This document shows positions 34,225 through 42,373 of a stretch of DNA of 61,803 bases, one piece after another. Every line of letters begins with the position of its first letter. Position 1 is the stretch's first letter. The position numbers and the translations under genes are program-made. This DNA comes from Adonisia turfae CCMR0081 (GTDB lineage: Bacteria > Cyanobacteriota > Cyanobacteriia > Phormidesmidales > Phormidesmidaceae). The stretch covers positions 395,846-457,648 of the forward strand of contig NZ_QXHD01000003.1 in assembly GCF_011009555.1 (NCBI RefSeq). Reading direction: 5' to 3'. Below the pieces are notes generated by a model, which saw nothing but the letters and a program-made list of their open reading frames with translations, searched no databases and was not told the DNA's origin.

Positions 34225-34357
34225 GACTCAAGATAACCGAAACTTTGGAATTAAGGCACTGAGGAATGTGCGTTCAAAGGAGTACCCCTAAGGGGCATAT
34301 GCAAGGCCATTCAACCCTTTGCTATGCCACTTTTTAAGCTGGTGATGACAATGGTTT

Positions 34358-35509
34358 CTAGGGTGATTCTTGTAAGCCGTCAACTACCGCGTTTTGTAAC
34401 TCCTCTGCCTTTTCTTCAGCTGCCTGTTGCACCGCTTCTGATAGTGTAGGATTCTCGTTGATTTCTCTTAAAGCTCTAACTGCGTGGTCCCTTACAGTGC
34501 CATCGGCAACATTGCCAATCCTAAAGATACTGTCGATAAATTCCCGTGCCTTTTCGTCTGAAGTGGCATTCAAAACTAACGCTCTCGTACTATCAATCAA
34601 AGAAGTCTGACTGTCAGTTGGGTTAGTTGTTTGTATTTGACTAAGTGGGGCTAGATCATCTGGTAATGATGGTTCTATTGCTTCAGGAGCAATATCCAAT
34701 GTTTCAATATCATTAATAATACGATCATGGGCAACCTCTTCTAGATTTTCTGCCTGTTGAGTGGTTTCTCTTACTTTCTCTTCAAGTACGGTTTTCTCTT
34801 CATCTGCCCTGATCAGCTTGGCCTGTGACATGGCATTTTCTTGAAATACTGTAATCACAGAAGGGAAAAAGAGGGCAAACATTAGCGATGTCGCTGCTAG
34901 CTTTGACTTGTTGTTCGCCTTTTCCGGTGGGCCATCCAAGCTAAGAATGGTGCCGATAAAGCCCACTACTGCCCCTAACAAAATGCTGGAAGTTACTAAG
35001 ATTAAAAACTCTAAACCAGCCCCCAACTGAATAGATGGAACAAAGTCATGGACGACGCTTTCTTCTGTTGCCGTTTGTTGCTCCTGAGTGTTAGATACGC
35101 TGTCATCTTCCGCTTCTAAACTTGGCTCAATTTGTTCTGAATTCTCTTCACTGTCCTGTTCTTTTGCAACTGTTTCGGCCTGTGCTGAAATCTCTGTGCC
35201 ATCTTGTGTGTCCATTGCCTGGGCATTGGCTGTAGCCATGAACGACCCCCCCTCCTGGATCAGCCGCAATGCAACGCTACCTAGACCACCAAACATCGCT
35301 GGTACCACCACATATCTGACTGTAACGTTATTACTCAACGTGCTATTCAGCTTATGGGTAGCACTATTCACTACGTGGGAGGCAGTACTGGATAACTCAA
35401 AAATCTCTGGAGGGGCAGCCAGATTTGTCTCAGGTATAAGCGTGTTTGCTGGTTCAGTCTTGCCGGTTTGTGGGTCTAAGGGGGGGAGGGCAAGAAATGC
35501 GGTATACAT
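34358..35509 (-). CDS. Hypothetical membrane protein
   Basis: The 383-residue protein is not recognised. It has a possible membrane segment at about 65-85, two clearer ones at about 170-195 (FLILVTSSILLGAVVGFIGT) and 208-230 (SLMFALFFPSVITVF), an acidic Glu/Gln-rich stretch before them and a coiled coil after them (ADEEKTVLEEKVRETTQQAE). The C-terminal third is helical. The ATG at 35509 was chosen over an in-frame TTG at 35545. It is not in an evident operon. Confidence 0.65.
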   Translation of the reverse strand: MYTAFLALPPLDPQTGKTEPANTLIPETNLAAPPEIFELSSTASHVVNSATHKLNSTLSNNVTVRYVVVPAMFGGLGSVALRLIQEGGSFMATANAQAMDTQDGTEISAQAETVAKEQDSEENSEQIEPSLEAEDDSVSNTQEQQTATEESVVHDFVPSIQLGAGLEFLILVTSSILLGAVVGFIGTILSLDGPPEKANNKSKLAATSLMFALFFPSVITVFQENAMSQAKLIRADEEKTVLEEKVRETTQQAENLEEVAHDRIINDIETLDIAPEAIEPSLPDDLAPLSQIQTTNPTDSQTSLIDSTRALVLNATSDEKAREFIDSIFRIGNVADGTVRDHAVRALREINENPTLSEAVQQAAEEKAEELQNAVVDGLQESP

Positions 35510-35545
35510 GGTGATTTTGTCCGAGGGGCGATGGGCATCTGGCAA

Positions 35546-35873
35546 GTTATTCAGTTTACCTCAGCCATTTTGCGGAGTGTTTTTGCTGTGGAAGTGCGAA
35601 ATGGCAATATCTGCGACTTTTCTACAAAGGTGATTGTTTTTTGTGTAAAAGCGGCGCGGTTATTTTGTCGTAGTCGATATCCTTCAATATGTGAACAATA
35701 CTGTGGGTTGGTCCATGGTGAAATGGGCTGCTCAGGGCTTTCCTCCCCAAAACCCTCCTATTCATATAGCCCGATTCAAAATGGATAATCCTGTAGGGGC
35801 TGTGCCTTGTGCCAACCTTGAGACGCGATAGCTATCAGTCAGGCTCTTGTTAAGGGGTATGTTTTTGTCAGAT
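35546..35873. other. Intergenic region, nothing recognised
   Basis: This stretch of about 330 bp lies between two minus-strand genes. Short plus-strand frames cover it (35531-35788), but their composition and lack of a ribosome-binding site do not support a gene. It should contain the promoter of the hypothetical membrane protein. Confidence 0.45.
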
Positions 35874-37886
35874 TTATGGTTCATCTTCGTAAAACCGATA
35901 AAATAGGTATTCGTCTTTGAAGGGATGTTCATCGGTGACGTGGTGAAATATGCCGTGTTCTACTAAGGCCTGGCCGATCCTGACGGCGGCTTCTCGGGTG
36001 GCGTTTTGTGTTTTGGCTAGCCACGTTACGGCTTCACTGCCAATAAAACAATTGGGATACACCGTCAATCGGAACCGACGATTCTGAATATTTAACCCAT
36101 CCTCCGAGCGCATCTGTTTTACTAAACGCTCCAATAATGCATCTTGTAAACGCTGCTGATTTTGTAACAGGCTGGAAAAATCTCTAACATCCGCCAATAA
36201 ATCGGAGGTTTTTAATCCCTGGGGCTGTTTTTCTTCCTTTCCTAAGGCGGCTGGAGTTCCTGCTTGAGATCTCTGTTGTGCCCAGATAGTTGTATCCCAC
36301 TGGGGAGAACGGATGTTTAAATCTCGTTGGGGGAAGGGGATCTCGATGTTGTGGCGACGAAAATTGGCTTCGAGCATGTAATAAAGGTCACTCTTGATAT
36401 CGAATTGTAGGCGTGGGTCCCGAATCCATACCAGTACATCAAAATTGAGGGCGCTGTCACCAAAGCCTAAAAATCGTAGACGGGGCTGGGGATATTGCAA
36501 CACGCTCGGATGCGCTCTTGCTACCTCCATCACTGTCGTATGTACCTGTCGAATATCTGAGTTGTAAGCCACTCCCATGGGCAAATGAAGTTGCGATACT
36601 GGATGCCCATGGCTCCAGTTGATTACCTTGTTTTCCAGTAGCTGTGCATTCGGCACAATGATCGACACGCGATCTAATGTGCGAATTTCCGTACTGCGCA
36701 CGCCAATACTTTCAACGGTTCCGGCCAGGTCGCCCAGGTTAATAAAGTCTCCCACCTGAATCGATCGCTCAAAGAGCATCATCCAGCCGCTGACCACATT
36801 ATTGGCAATATTCTGTAGACCAAAACCCAGGCCAACACCGAGCACACTGGCAAGAATGGCTAAGGCGCTGAGGTCAATGCCTAATACCTGCAGAATCAAA
36901 AAAAGGCCAATGCCTGTGAGGATGGCCTGCATGAGTGTGGCGATCGCATCTTGTACACCCCGATCCGGTATCGCCGCCTGCAAAAATCTAGACTTGACTG
37001 CCGATGTGACAACCCGCACCCCAATCCACAGCGCCAGGGTGAGCAAGACCACATTGAATAAACTGACCAGGGAATACCCTTGGCCGTCAATGTCAAATAA
37101 GGGGTCGGTAAATGTCCGTTCTAAAAATTGAAAGATGCGATAGCGGATAGACCGGGCTACAGGAAATAACTCACATACATAGATGCCAGCGGCTAGCCAT
37201 ACCAAAAATCGGGCACCCAGCAATGATGGCAAAATCCACATGGGTAGTCTGCCCTTGCGGGTCTGCCGTCGCCAGAGCCAGCGGCGGATGTTGTAGAGGA
37301 GCACCCAAGAGAGGAGTGCGATCGCAACCACTCCCACACTTACCCAGGCCATTTTTCGCTGATAATCAGGCTGCCGTTCTTTCTGGGCTCGATCCAAAGC
37401 TACTTGCAAAATCTCAGCCCACAGCTCAGCCCGCTCTTCGGGTAGCACTCCAGCCATCAGATCGCCACTGGTCACCGTGAGCAAATGACGACCGTTAGCC
37501 CTGAGCGTTACTAGACCATCGCGTTCTCGTGTCCGCACTCGAATCGGTGCTGGTGTTGGCTGCTGATCAGCATTGTCAATCACCTGCCATAGGGCCTGGT
37601 TCGCAAAAACGGCTCGTTCCTCGGCACTGATATCTTCAATGCTGCGCAGCTGGAACAACACCCGACCATCAATAACAACATCAGCTTTTTGCGCCATTGG
37701 TTGCGCCCCTGTTTGCGCCATGATCGGCAACGCTAGGATGTTCGCCAGCAGCACAAGGGTGACGATAGCAATGCGGAAAAAATATTTAACCCAGAGGGTA
37801 CGGTGTGTCCACCTACCCCATTGCCCATTGCCCATTGCCCATTGCCCTGTTCGCTTCACCCTCCCTCCCCATCGCCAATGACCCAT
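35874..37886 (-). CDS. MscS-type mechanosensitive channel with C-terminal DEP domain
   Basis: The 670-residue frame has a signal-like or first helix (IAIVTLVLLANILALPIMAQ), more membrane helices, then the MscS pore and beta domain (LGVGLGFGLQNIANNVVSGW, GDFINLGDLAGTVESIGVRS, IVPNAQLLENKVINWSHGHP). The last 95 residues are a DEP domain (CFIGSEAVTWLAKTQNATRE, EHPFKDEYLFYRFYEDEP). DEP domains bind membranes or signalling proteins and are uncommon on channels, so gating may be regulated from the cytosol. The first 30 residues are partly coded by a 7-bp repeat array; the true start may be further in, but no clear ribosome-binding site decides it. Confidence 0.87.
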   Translation of the reverse strand: MGHWRWGGRVKRTGQWAMGNGQWGRWTHRTLWVKYFFRIAIVTLVLLANILALPIMAQTGAQPMAQKADVVIDGRVLFQLRSIEDISAEERAVFANQALWQVIDNADQQPTPAPIRVRTRERDGLVTLRANGRHLLTVTSGDLMAGVLPEERAELWAEILQVALDRAQKERQPDYQRKMAWVSVGVVAIALLSWVLLYNIRRWLWRRQTRKGRLPMWILPSLLGARFLVWLAAGIYVCELFPVARSIRYRIFQFLERTFTDPLFDIDGQGYSLVSLFNVVLLTLALWIGVRVVTSAVKSRFLQAAIPDRGVQDAIATLMQAILTGIGLFLILQVLGIDLSALAILASVLGVGLGFGLQNIANNVVSGWMMLFERSIQVGDFINLGDLAGTVESIGVRSTEIRTLDRVSIIVPNAQLLENKVINWSHGHPVSQLHLPMGVAYNSDIRQVHTTVMEVARAHPSVLQYPQPRLRFLGFGDSALNFDVLVWIRDPRLQFDIKSDLYYMLEANFRRHNIEIPFPQRDLNIRSPQWDTTIWAQQRSQAGTPAALGKEEKQPQGLKTSDLLADVRDFSSLLQNQQRLQDALLERLVKQMRSEDGLNIQNRRFRLTVYPNCFIGSEAVTWLAKTQNATREAAVRIGQALVEHGIFHHVTDEHPFKDEYLFYRFYEDEP
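37817..37847. repeat. Heptanucleotide repeat cccattg x4
   Basis: Four perfect cccattg units plus ccc lie at the predicted 5' end of the MscS-DEP frame (37817-37844 plus three bases). This is the classic short tandemly repeated repetitive sequence type of cyanobacteria. A change in copy number would shift the frame there if translation began upstream. Confidence 0.85.
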
Positions 37887-38182
37887 TGGGCTTTATCAAT
37901 CCTTGTTGTGAACTTACTCATCCAACATCAAGAAACCTAAACCATTCAGCGATGTCGTAAAAAATAACCTTTTTCTCAGGATCGCAACCTTGTTCAAACC
38001 CGCTTAAACAGAAGCCCTCGTTTTACTTGCGTTGTACCAATTTGAGTGATTGATTGCTCAAGGAAAAATCAACGTCCTGTAAGAAAGGTCCGTCAGAAGT
38101 TGGATAATAGTCCAGCTCTCATGTGTAAGAATGTAGGCGGTTTTGCCAACTCTAGCGTGTGGGGCAGGCACCAAAAAAACTT

Positions 38183-40258
38183 ATGGAACCCTTGGAATCT
38201 CTTTATTCATATGCATGGCTCATCCCAGTACTGCCACTCCTCGGTGCAGCTATTGTCGGTGTGGGTCTAATCAGCTACAGCGACGCTACAAGCAAGCTGC
38301 GTACCCCTAGTTCAATCTTTATCGTCAGCCTGGTTGGGGTGGCGATGGTGATGTCATTCGGCATCCTCTGGAGTCAATGGAATGGTCACGAGCCCTACTC
38401 ATTTATGTTTGAGTGGGCTTCGGCGGGCAGCTTTAAGCTGCAGATGGGGTACACCATCGACCATCTGGCTGCACTGATGCTGGTGATTGTGACCACCGTG
38501 GCCTTTCTGGTGATGGTATACACCGACGGCTACATGGCTCACGATCCTGGCTATGTCAGGTTTTATGCATACTTGAGCCTGTTTAGCTTCTCCATGTTAG
38601 GGCTGGTGATGAGTCCTAACCTGCTACAGGTTTATGTATTTTGGGAACTGGTGGGCATGTGTTCCTACTTGCTCATCGGTTTTTGGTATAACCGCAAACC
38701 AGCTGCTGACGCTTGTCAGAAAGCCTTTGTCACCAACCGCGTAGGTGACTTTGGGCTGTTGCTGGGTATGCTCGGCATTTTCTGGGCCACGGGTAGCTTT
38801 GACTTTGACATTATGGGTGAGCGTTTGACCCATATGGTGGAAGTTGGCAGTTTACCGGGTGTAATCGCTGCTTTATTTGCGATTCTGGTCTTTATGGGAC
38901 CCATGGCCAAGTCGGCTCAGTTCCCCTTACATGTGTGGTTGCCGGATGCGATGGAAGGCCCCACACCCATTTCTGCCCTAATTCATGCTGCCACCATGGT
39001 GGCAGCTGGGGTGTTCTTGATTGGCCGCATGTATCCGGTGTTTGAGGAAATCCCTGTAGCAATGACAACCATTGCCTACGTGGGGGCTTTCACCGCCATG
39101 ATGGGGGCCACAATCGCCATTACGCAAAACGATATTAAGAAAGGTTTGGCCTATTCCACCATGTCCCAGCTGGGCTACATGGTCATGGCCATGGGTGTGG
39201 GTGCTTACAGCGCTGGTCTATTCCACCTGATGACCCACGCTTACTTTAAGGCCATGCTCTTCCTGGGGTCTGGCTCTGTGATCCACGGTATGGAAGGTGT
39301 GGTTGGCCACAACCCCACCTATGCCCAAGACATGCGTCTGATGGGTGGTCTGCGTAAATATATGCCAGCTACAGCCACTACCTTCCTAATTGGTACCCTG
39401 GCGATTTCCGGTATTCCTCCCTTTGCTGGTTTCTGGTCTAAGGATGAAATTCTGGGTTCCACTTTCCAGGTCAGTCCTTTCCTATGGGCCATTGGTTGGT
39501 TAACCGCCGGTATCACTGCGTTCTATATGTTCCGTATGTACTTCTCCACGTTTGAAGGGGAATTTCGCGGGACTAACGGTGACATCAAAGAGCAACTGCG
39601 CATTGAGAATCTCCAAAGTATGGGCGCTTCCCTCGGCCCTGGTGCCATGAGTACTCAGGAAATGCCCATGGCTGCAGAGGACCACCATGACGATCACCAC
39701 CATGCGTCTGAGCCCCATGAGTCACCGATTACGATGACTCTGCCTTTGATTCTCTTAGCAGTGCCTTCGATTCTGGTGGGTCTGGTGGGTACGCCCTTTG
39801 GCAATTACTTTGAGGCGTTTATTTCTGCCCCTGGTGAAGTGGTTACTGTTGCTGAGCTGGCGGAAGAAGTAGACCTGCATGAGTTTGCTGTGATGGCAGG
39901 TAGTTCTGTGGCGATCTCGGTTGTGGGTATTACCTTAGCGGTGTTGATGTATGTGACGAAGACGATAGATGCGGGTGCGATCGCAACCAAGATCAAACCC
40001 CTCTACAACTTTTCCCTCAACAAGTGGTATGTCGATGACATCTACGAAGTGGTCTTTGTCCAGGGCAGTCGCAAAATTGCTAAATTTGCCCTTACCATGG
40101 ACGTCAAACTAGTGGACGGTATCGTTAACCTAACTGGCTTCGTCACGCTGATTACAGGTGAGGGGCTGAAATACCTGGAAACCGGTCGTGCCCAATTCTA
40201 CGCTCTGATTGTGTTTGGAGCTGTGTTGGGATTAGTTCTATTGTCAGGTTTGACCTAG
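38183..40258 (+). CDS. ndhF1: NAD(P)H-quinone oxidoreductase subunit 5 (NDH-1 subunit F1)
   Basis: The 691-residue antiporter-like membrane subunit of NDH-1 takes part in respiration and photosynthetic cyclic electron flow. Conserved segments include LLQVYVFWELVGMCSYLLIG, FVTNRVGDFGLLLGMLGIFW, PLHVWLPDAMEGPTPISALI and HAATMVAAGVFLIGRMYPVF. The His-rich DHHDDHHHASEPHE stretch in the distal part lies in the usual variable loop. The ATG at 38183 (MEPLESLYSYAWLIPVLPLL) fits the family N-terminus better than an in-frame GTG at 38159. The F1 rather than F3 assignment rests on its standing alone without ndhD3/cupA nearby. Confidence 0.92.
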   Translation: MEPLESLYSYAWLIPVLPLLGAAIVGVGLISYSDATSKLRTPSSIFIVSLVGVAMVMSFGILWSQWNGHEPYSFMFEWASAGSFKLQMGYTIDHLAALMLVIVTTVAFLVMVYTDGYMAHDPGYVRFYAYLSLFSFSMLGLVMSPNLLQVYVFWELVGMCSYLLIGFWYNRKPAADACQKAFVTNRVGDFGLLLGMLGIFWATGSFDFDIMGERLTHMVEVGSLPGVIAALFAILVFMGPMAKSAQFPLHVWLPDAMEGPTPISALIHAATMVAAGVFLIGRMYPVFEEIPVAMTTIAYVGAFTAMMGATIAITQNDIKKGLAYSTMSQLGYMVMAMGVGAYSAGLFHLMTHAYFKAMLFLGSGSVIHGMEGVVGHNPTYAQDMRLMGGLRKYMPATATTFLIGTLAISGIPPFAGFWSKDEILGSTFQVSPFLWAIGWLTAGITAFYMFRMYFSTFEGEFRGTNGDIKEQLRIENLQSMGASLGPGAMSTQEMPMAAEDHHDDHHHASEPHESPITMTLPLILLAVPSILVGLVGTPFGNYFEAFISAPGEVVTVAELAEEVDLHEFAVMAGSSVAISVVGITLAVLMYVTKTIDAGAIATKIKPLYNFSLNKWYVDDIYEVVFVQGSRKIAKFALTMDVKLVDGIVNLTGFVTLITGEGLKYLETGRAQFYALIVFGAVLGLVLLSGLT

Positions 40259-40263
40259 GTTGA

Positions 40264-42093
40264 ATGCGGGAACCTCTATTTAATCCCATGAACATTCGTA
40301 GGGGCGTTGTATACAACGCCCCTACGAATTATTTGTGGTTGTGGTGTTGTGCCATTTGCCTGGTATTGGTTTTTGCCTGTACCAGTTTTGCCCAGTCTGA
40401 GGGTAAAGTTCCTGTGGCCAATGGTGCTGGCGGTGCGGTGGCCTCAGTCGATGAAGCTGCCAGTCGCATTGGCATTGAGGTGCTACGCCAGGGGGGGAAT
40501 GCGGTGGATGCGGCTGTGGCAACCGCTGCTGCCCTGGGGGTAACTGAGCCCTTTTCCGCTGGTATCGGTGGCGGTGGCTTTATGGTGATTTACCTCCATG
40601 ACCAGGACCGGGTGATTACCCTGGATGGTCGTGAGGAAGCTCCAGCGGCAGTAACCGCTGATTTGTTCCGCGATCCAGAAAGTCCCACAGGGGAAAATTT
40701 ACCGTTTTTCCCAAATCGCATAAGTAGCGGTCTGGCCGTCGGTGTGCCAGGGACGCCACTCAATTGGCAAACGGCGCTGTCTCGCTATGGCACCCTATCC
40801 CTGGCAGATGCGTTGGCTCCAGCGATTGAGCTAGCGGAGTCTGGCTTTACCGTGGATGAAACATTTGTTCAGCAAGTAGTCCGTAACCAGGAACGATTTG
40901 AGGCATTTACCTCTACGCAGCAGTTATATTTGCCAAACGGCGAACCGCCAGCCGTTGGTTCACGGTTTCAGAACTCGGACATGGCCAAGGCCTATCGCTT
41001 GCTGGTAAACCAGGGCGTTAATAGCTTTTACCGAGGTGACATTGCCCAGGCGATTGTGGAGACCGTACAGTCACCACCGACCGTCAATGAGCCTCCATTT
41101 ACTGTGTACCCTGGGGCGATGGATCTAGGCGATCTAGACCGCTACGAGGTGCGGGTAAGACCGCCCGTGGTTAGTGACTATCGCGGCTATCAGTTTTATG
41201 GCATGGGGTTACCTAGTAGCGGTGGGATCACGGTAGCTCAAACGCTTAAACTGCTGGAGTCTAGCGATCTGGGCAGCTTAGATCGCAGTCAGGCACTGCA
41301 TCGGGTGATCGAGGCGGAAAGGCTGGCATTTTGCGATCGCAACGCCTACCTTGGCGATCCTGAGTACGTAGATGTTCCCGTAGCCGGGTTGCTCAATGCC
41401 AATTACATTGCCAGTCGCCAGCTTCCGGACAGGGCTGCTGAACCCTGTACCACACCTGGTAATCCGCTACCCTATCAAACCGACCCTAGCCCCAGTCTCA
41501 CCCAAGCACCTAAGGTAGCAGTTACCAATGGCCAAGAAGGGCTATCGACAACCCACTTAGTGACTGCCGATCGGTTTGGCAATGTTGTTTCTTATACCCT
41601 AACCATTGAATCTACCGGTGGGTCTGGGATTGTCGTCCCTGGCTATGGGTTTATCCTCAACAATGAACTCACAGATTTTGACACGACTGTGCCCCACCCC
41701 AATGCGCCAGAACCGGGTAAACGACCTCGCAGCAGTATGTCCCCCACCATTGCCTTTGCTCCGGATGGTCGAATTTTGGCCTTTGGGAGTCCCGGTGGTT
41801 CCACTATCATTACCACTGTCGTTGGCATCGCTACTAATTTAATTGATTTTGATTTATCCTTGCCTGAAGCCATTGGCGCTCCACGCTTCTCCCAACGCAA
41901 TGGCAGTACCACCAACGTTGATCAAGGTGCAACTGCTAATGTGAACTTACTTGAACAGTTAGGCCATCAGTTTCGGACGGTGGAGGAAATTGGGGCGGCT
42001 ACTGGTGTAGAGGTATCGCCTGATGGCACTGCGATGCAGGCTGTTGCGGAACCCAGGCGACGCGGAGGTGGTTCCGCCATGGTTGTGAATTAA
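40264..42093 (+). CDS. ggt: Gamma-glutamyltransferase
   Basis: The protein is an autoprocessing periplasmic enzyme that hydrolyses or transfers the gamma-glutamyl group of glutathione. Family marks are AASRIGIEVLRQGGNAVDAA, AGIGGGGFMVIYLHDQDRVI, the cleavage site with its nucleophilic Thr in GLSTTHLVTADRFGNVVSYT, and PGKRPRSSMSPTIAF. A signal peptide is present (WLWCCAICLVLVFACTSFAQ). The start is uncertain: ATG 40264, ATG 40288 or a TTG at 40333 are all in frame, and a 36-bp perfect palindrome lies between the second and third. It begins within a few bases of the ndhF1 stop. Confidence 0.92.
   Translation: MREPLFNPMNIRRGVVYNAPTNYLWLWCCAICLVLVFACTSFAQSEGKVPVANGAGGAVASVDEAASRIGIEVLRQGGNAVDAAVATAAALGVTEPFSAGIGGGGFMVIYLHDQDRVITLDGREEAPAAVTADLFRDPESPTGENLPFFPNRISSGLAVGVPGTPLNWQTALSRYGTLSLADALAPAIELAESGFTVDETFVQQVVRNQERFEAFTSTQQLYLPNGEPPAVGSRFQNSDMAKAYRLLVNQGVNSFYRGDIAQAIVETVQSPPTVNEPPFTVYPGAMDLGDLDRYEVRVRPPVVSDYRGYQFYGMGLPSSGGITVAQTLKLLESSDLGSLDRSQALHRVIEAERLAFCDRNAYLGDPEYVDVPVAGLLNANYIASRQLPDRAAEPCTTPGNPLPYQTDPSPSLTQAPKVAVTNGQEGLSTTHLVTADRFGNVVSYTLTIESTGGSGIVVPGYGFILNNELTDFDTTVPHPNAPEPGKRPRSSMSPTIAFAPDGRILAFGSPGGSTIITTVVGIATNLIDFDLSLPEAIGAPRFSQRNGSTTNVDQGATANVNLLEQLGHQFRTVEEIGAATGVEVSPDGTAMQAVAEPRRRGGGSAMVVN
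40294..40329. repeat. 36-bp perfect palindrome at the ggt 5' end
   Basis: attcgtaggggcgttgta (40294-40311) and its exact complement (40312-40329) form a perfect inverted repeat with no spacer. It lies 35 bp after the ndhF1 stop and, if ggt starts at either ATG, inside its coding sequence. It resembles the palindrome at 47079-47110 and dispersed gtaggggcg-type elements. Confidence 0.9.
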
Positions 42094-42373
42094 ACTTTGG
42101 AATGGGTTACCCTATGGAATGCCGAATACATAAGATGCCGGATACATAGCAGTCCTCAATCATTGGCGATGACAAGTGTATCGGCTGATAGTTGTCTATC
42201 CGATGTGGGCACCAAAGCCATGTAGACAGTTAGATAACTGCATCTTGTCGGGGCATCGTATCCATTTCGACACGTTATGGTGGTTTATTGGGGATACTAA
42301 AACGGCCTAGGGGCGTCAGGGGTATCAGATAGAAAGCAAAAATTAAACGTAACAGGGACGCGATCTGCTAACA

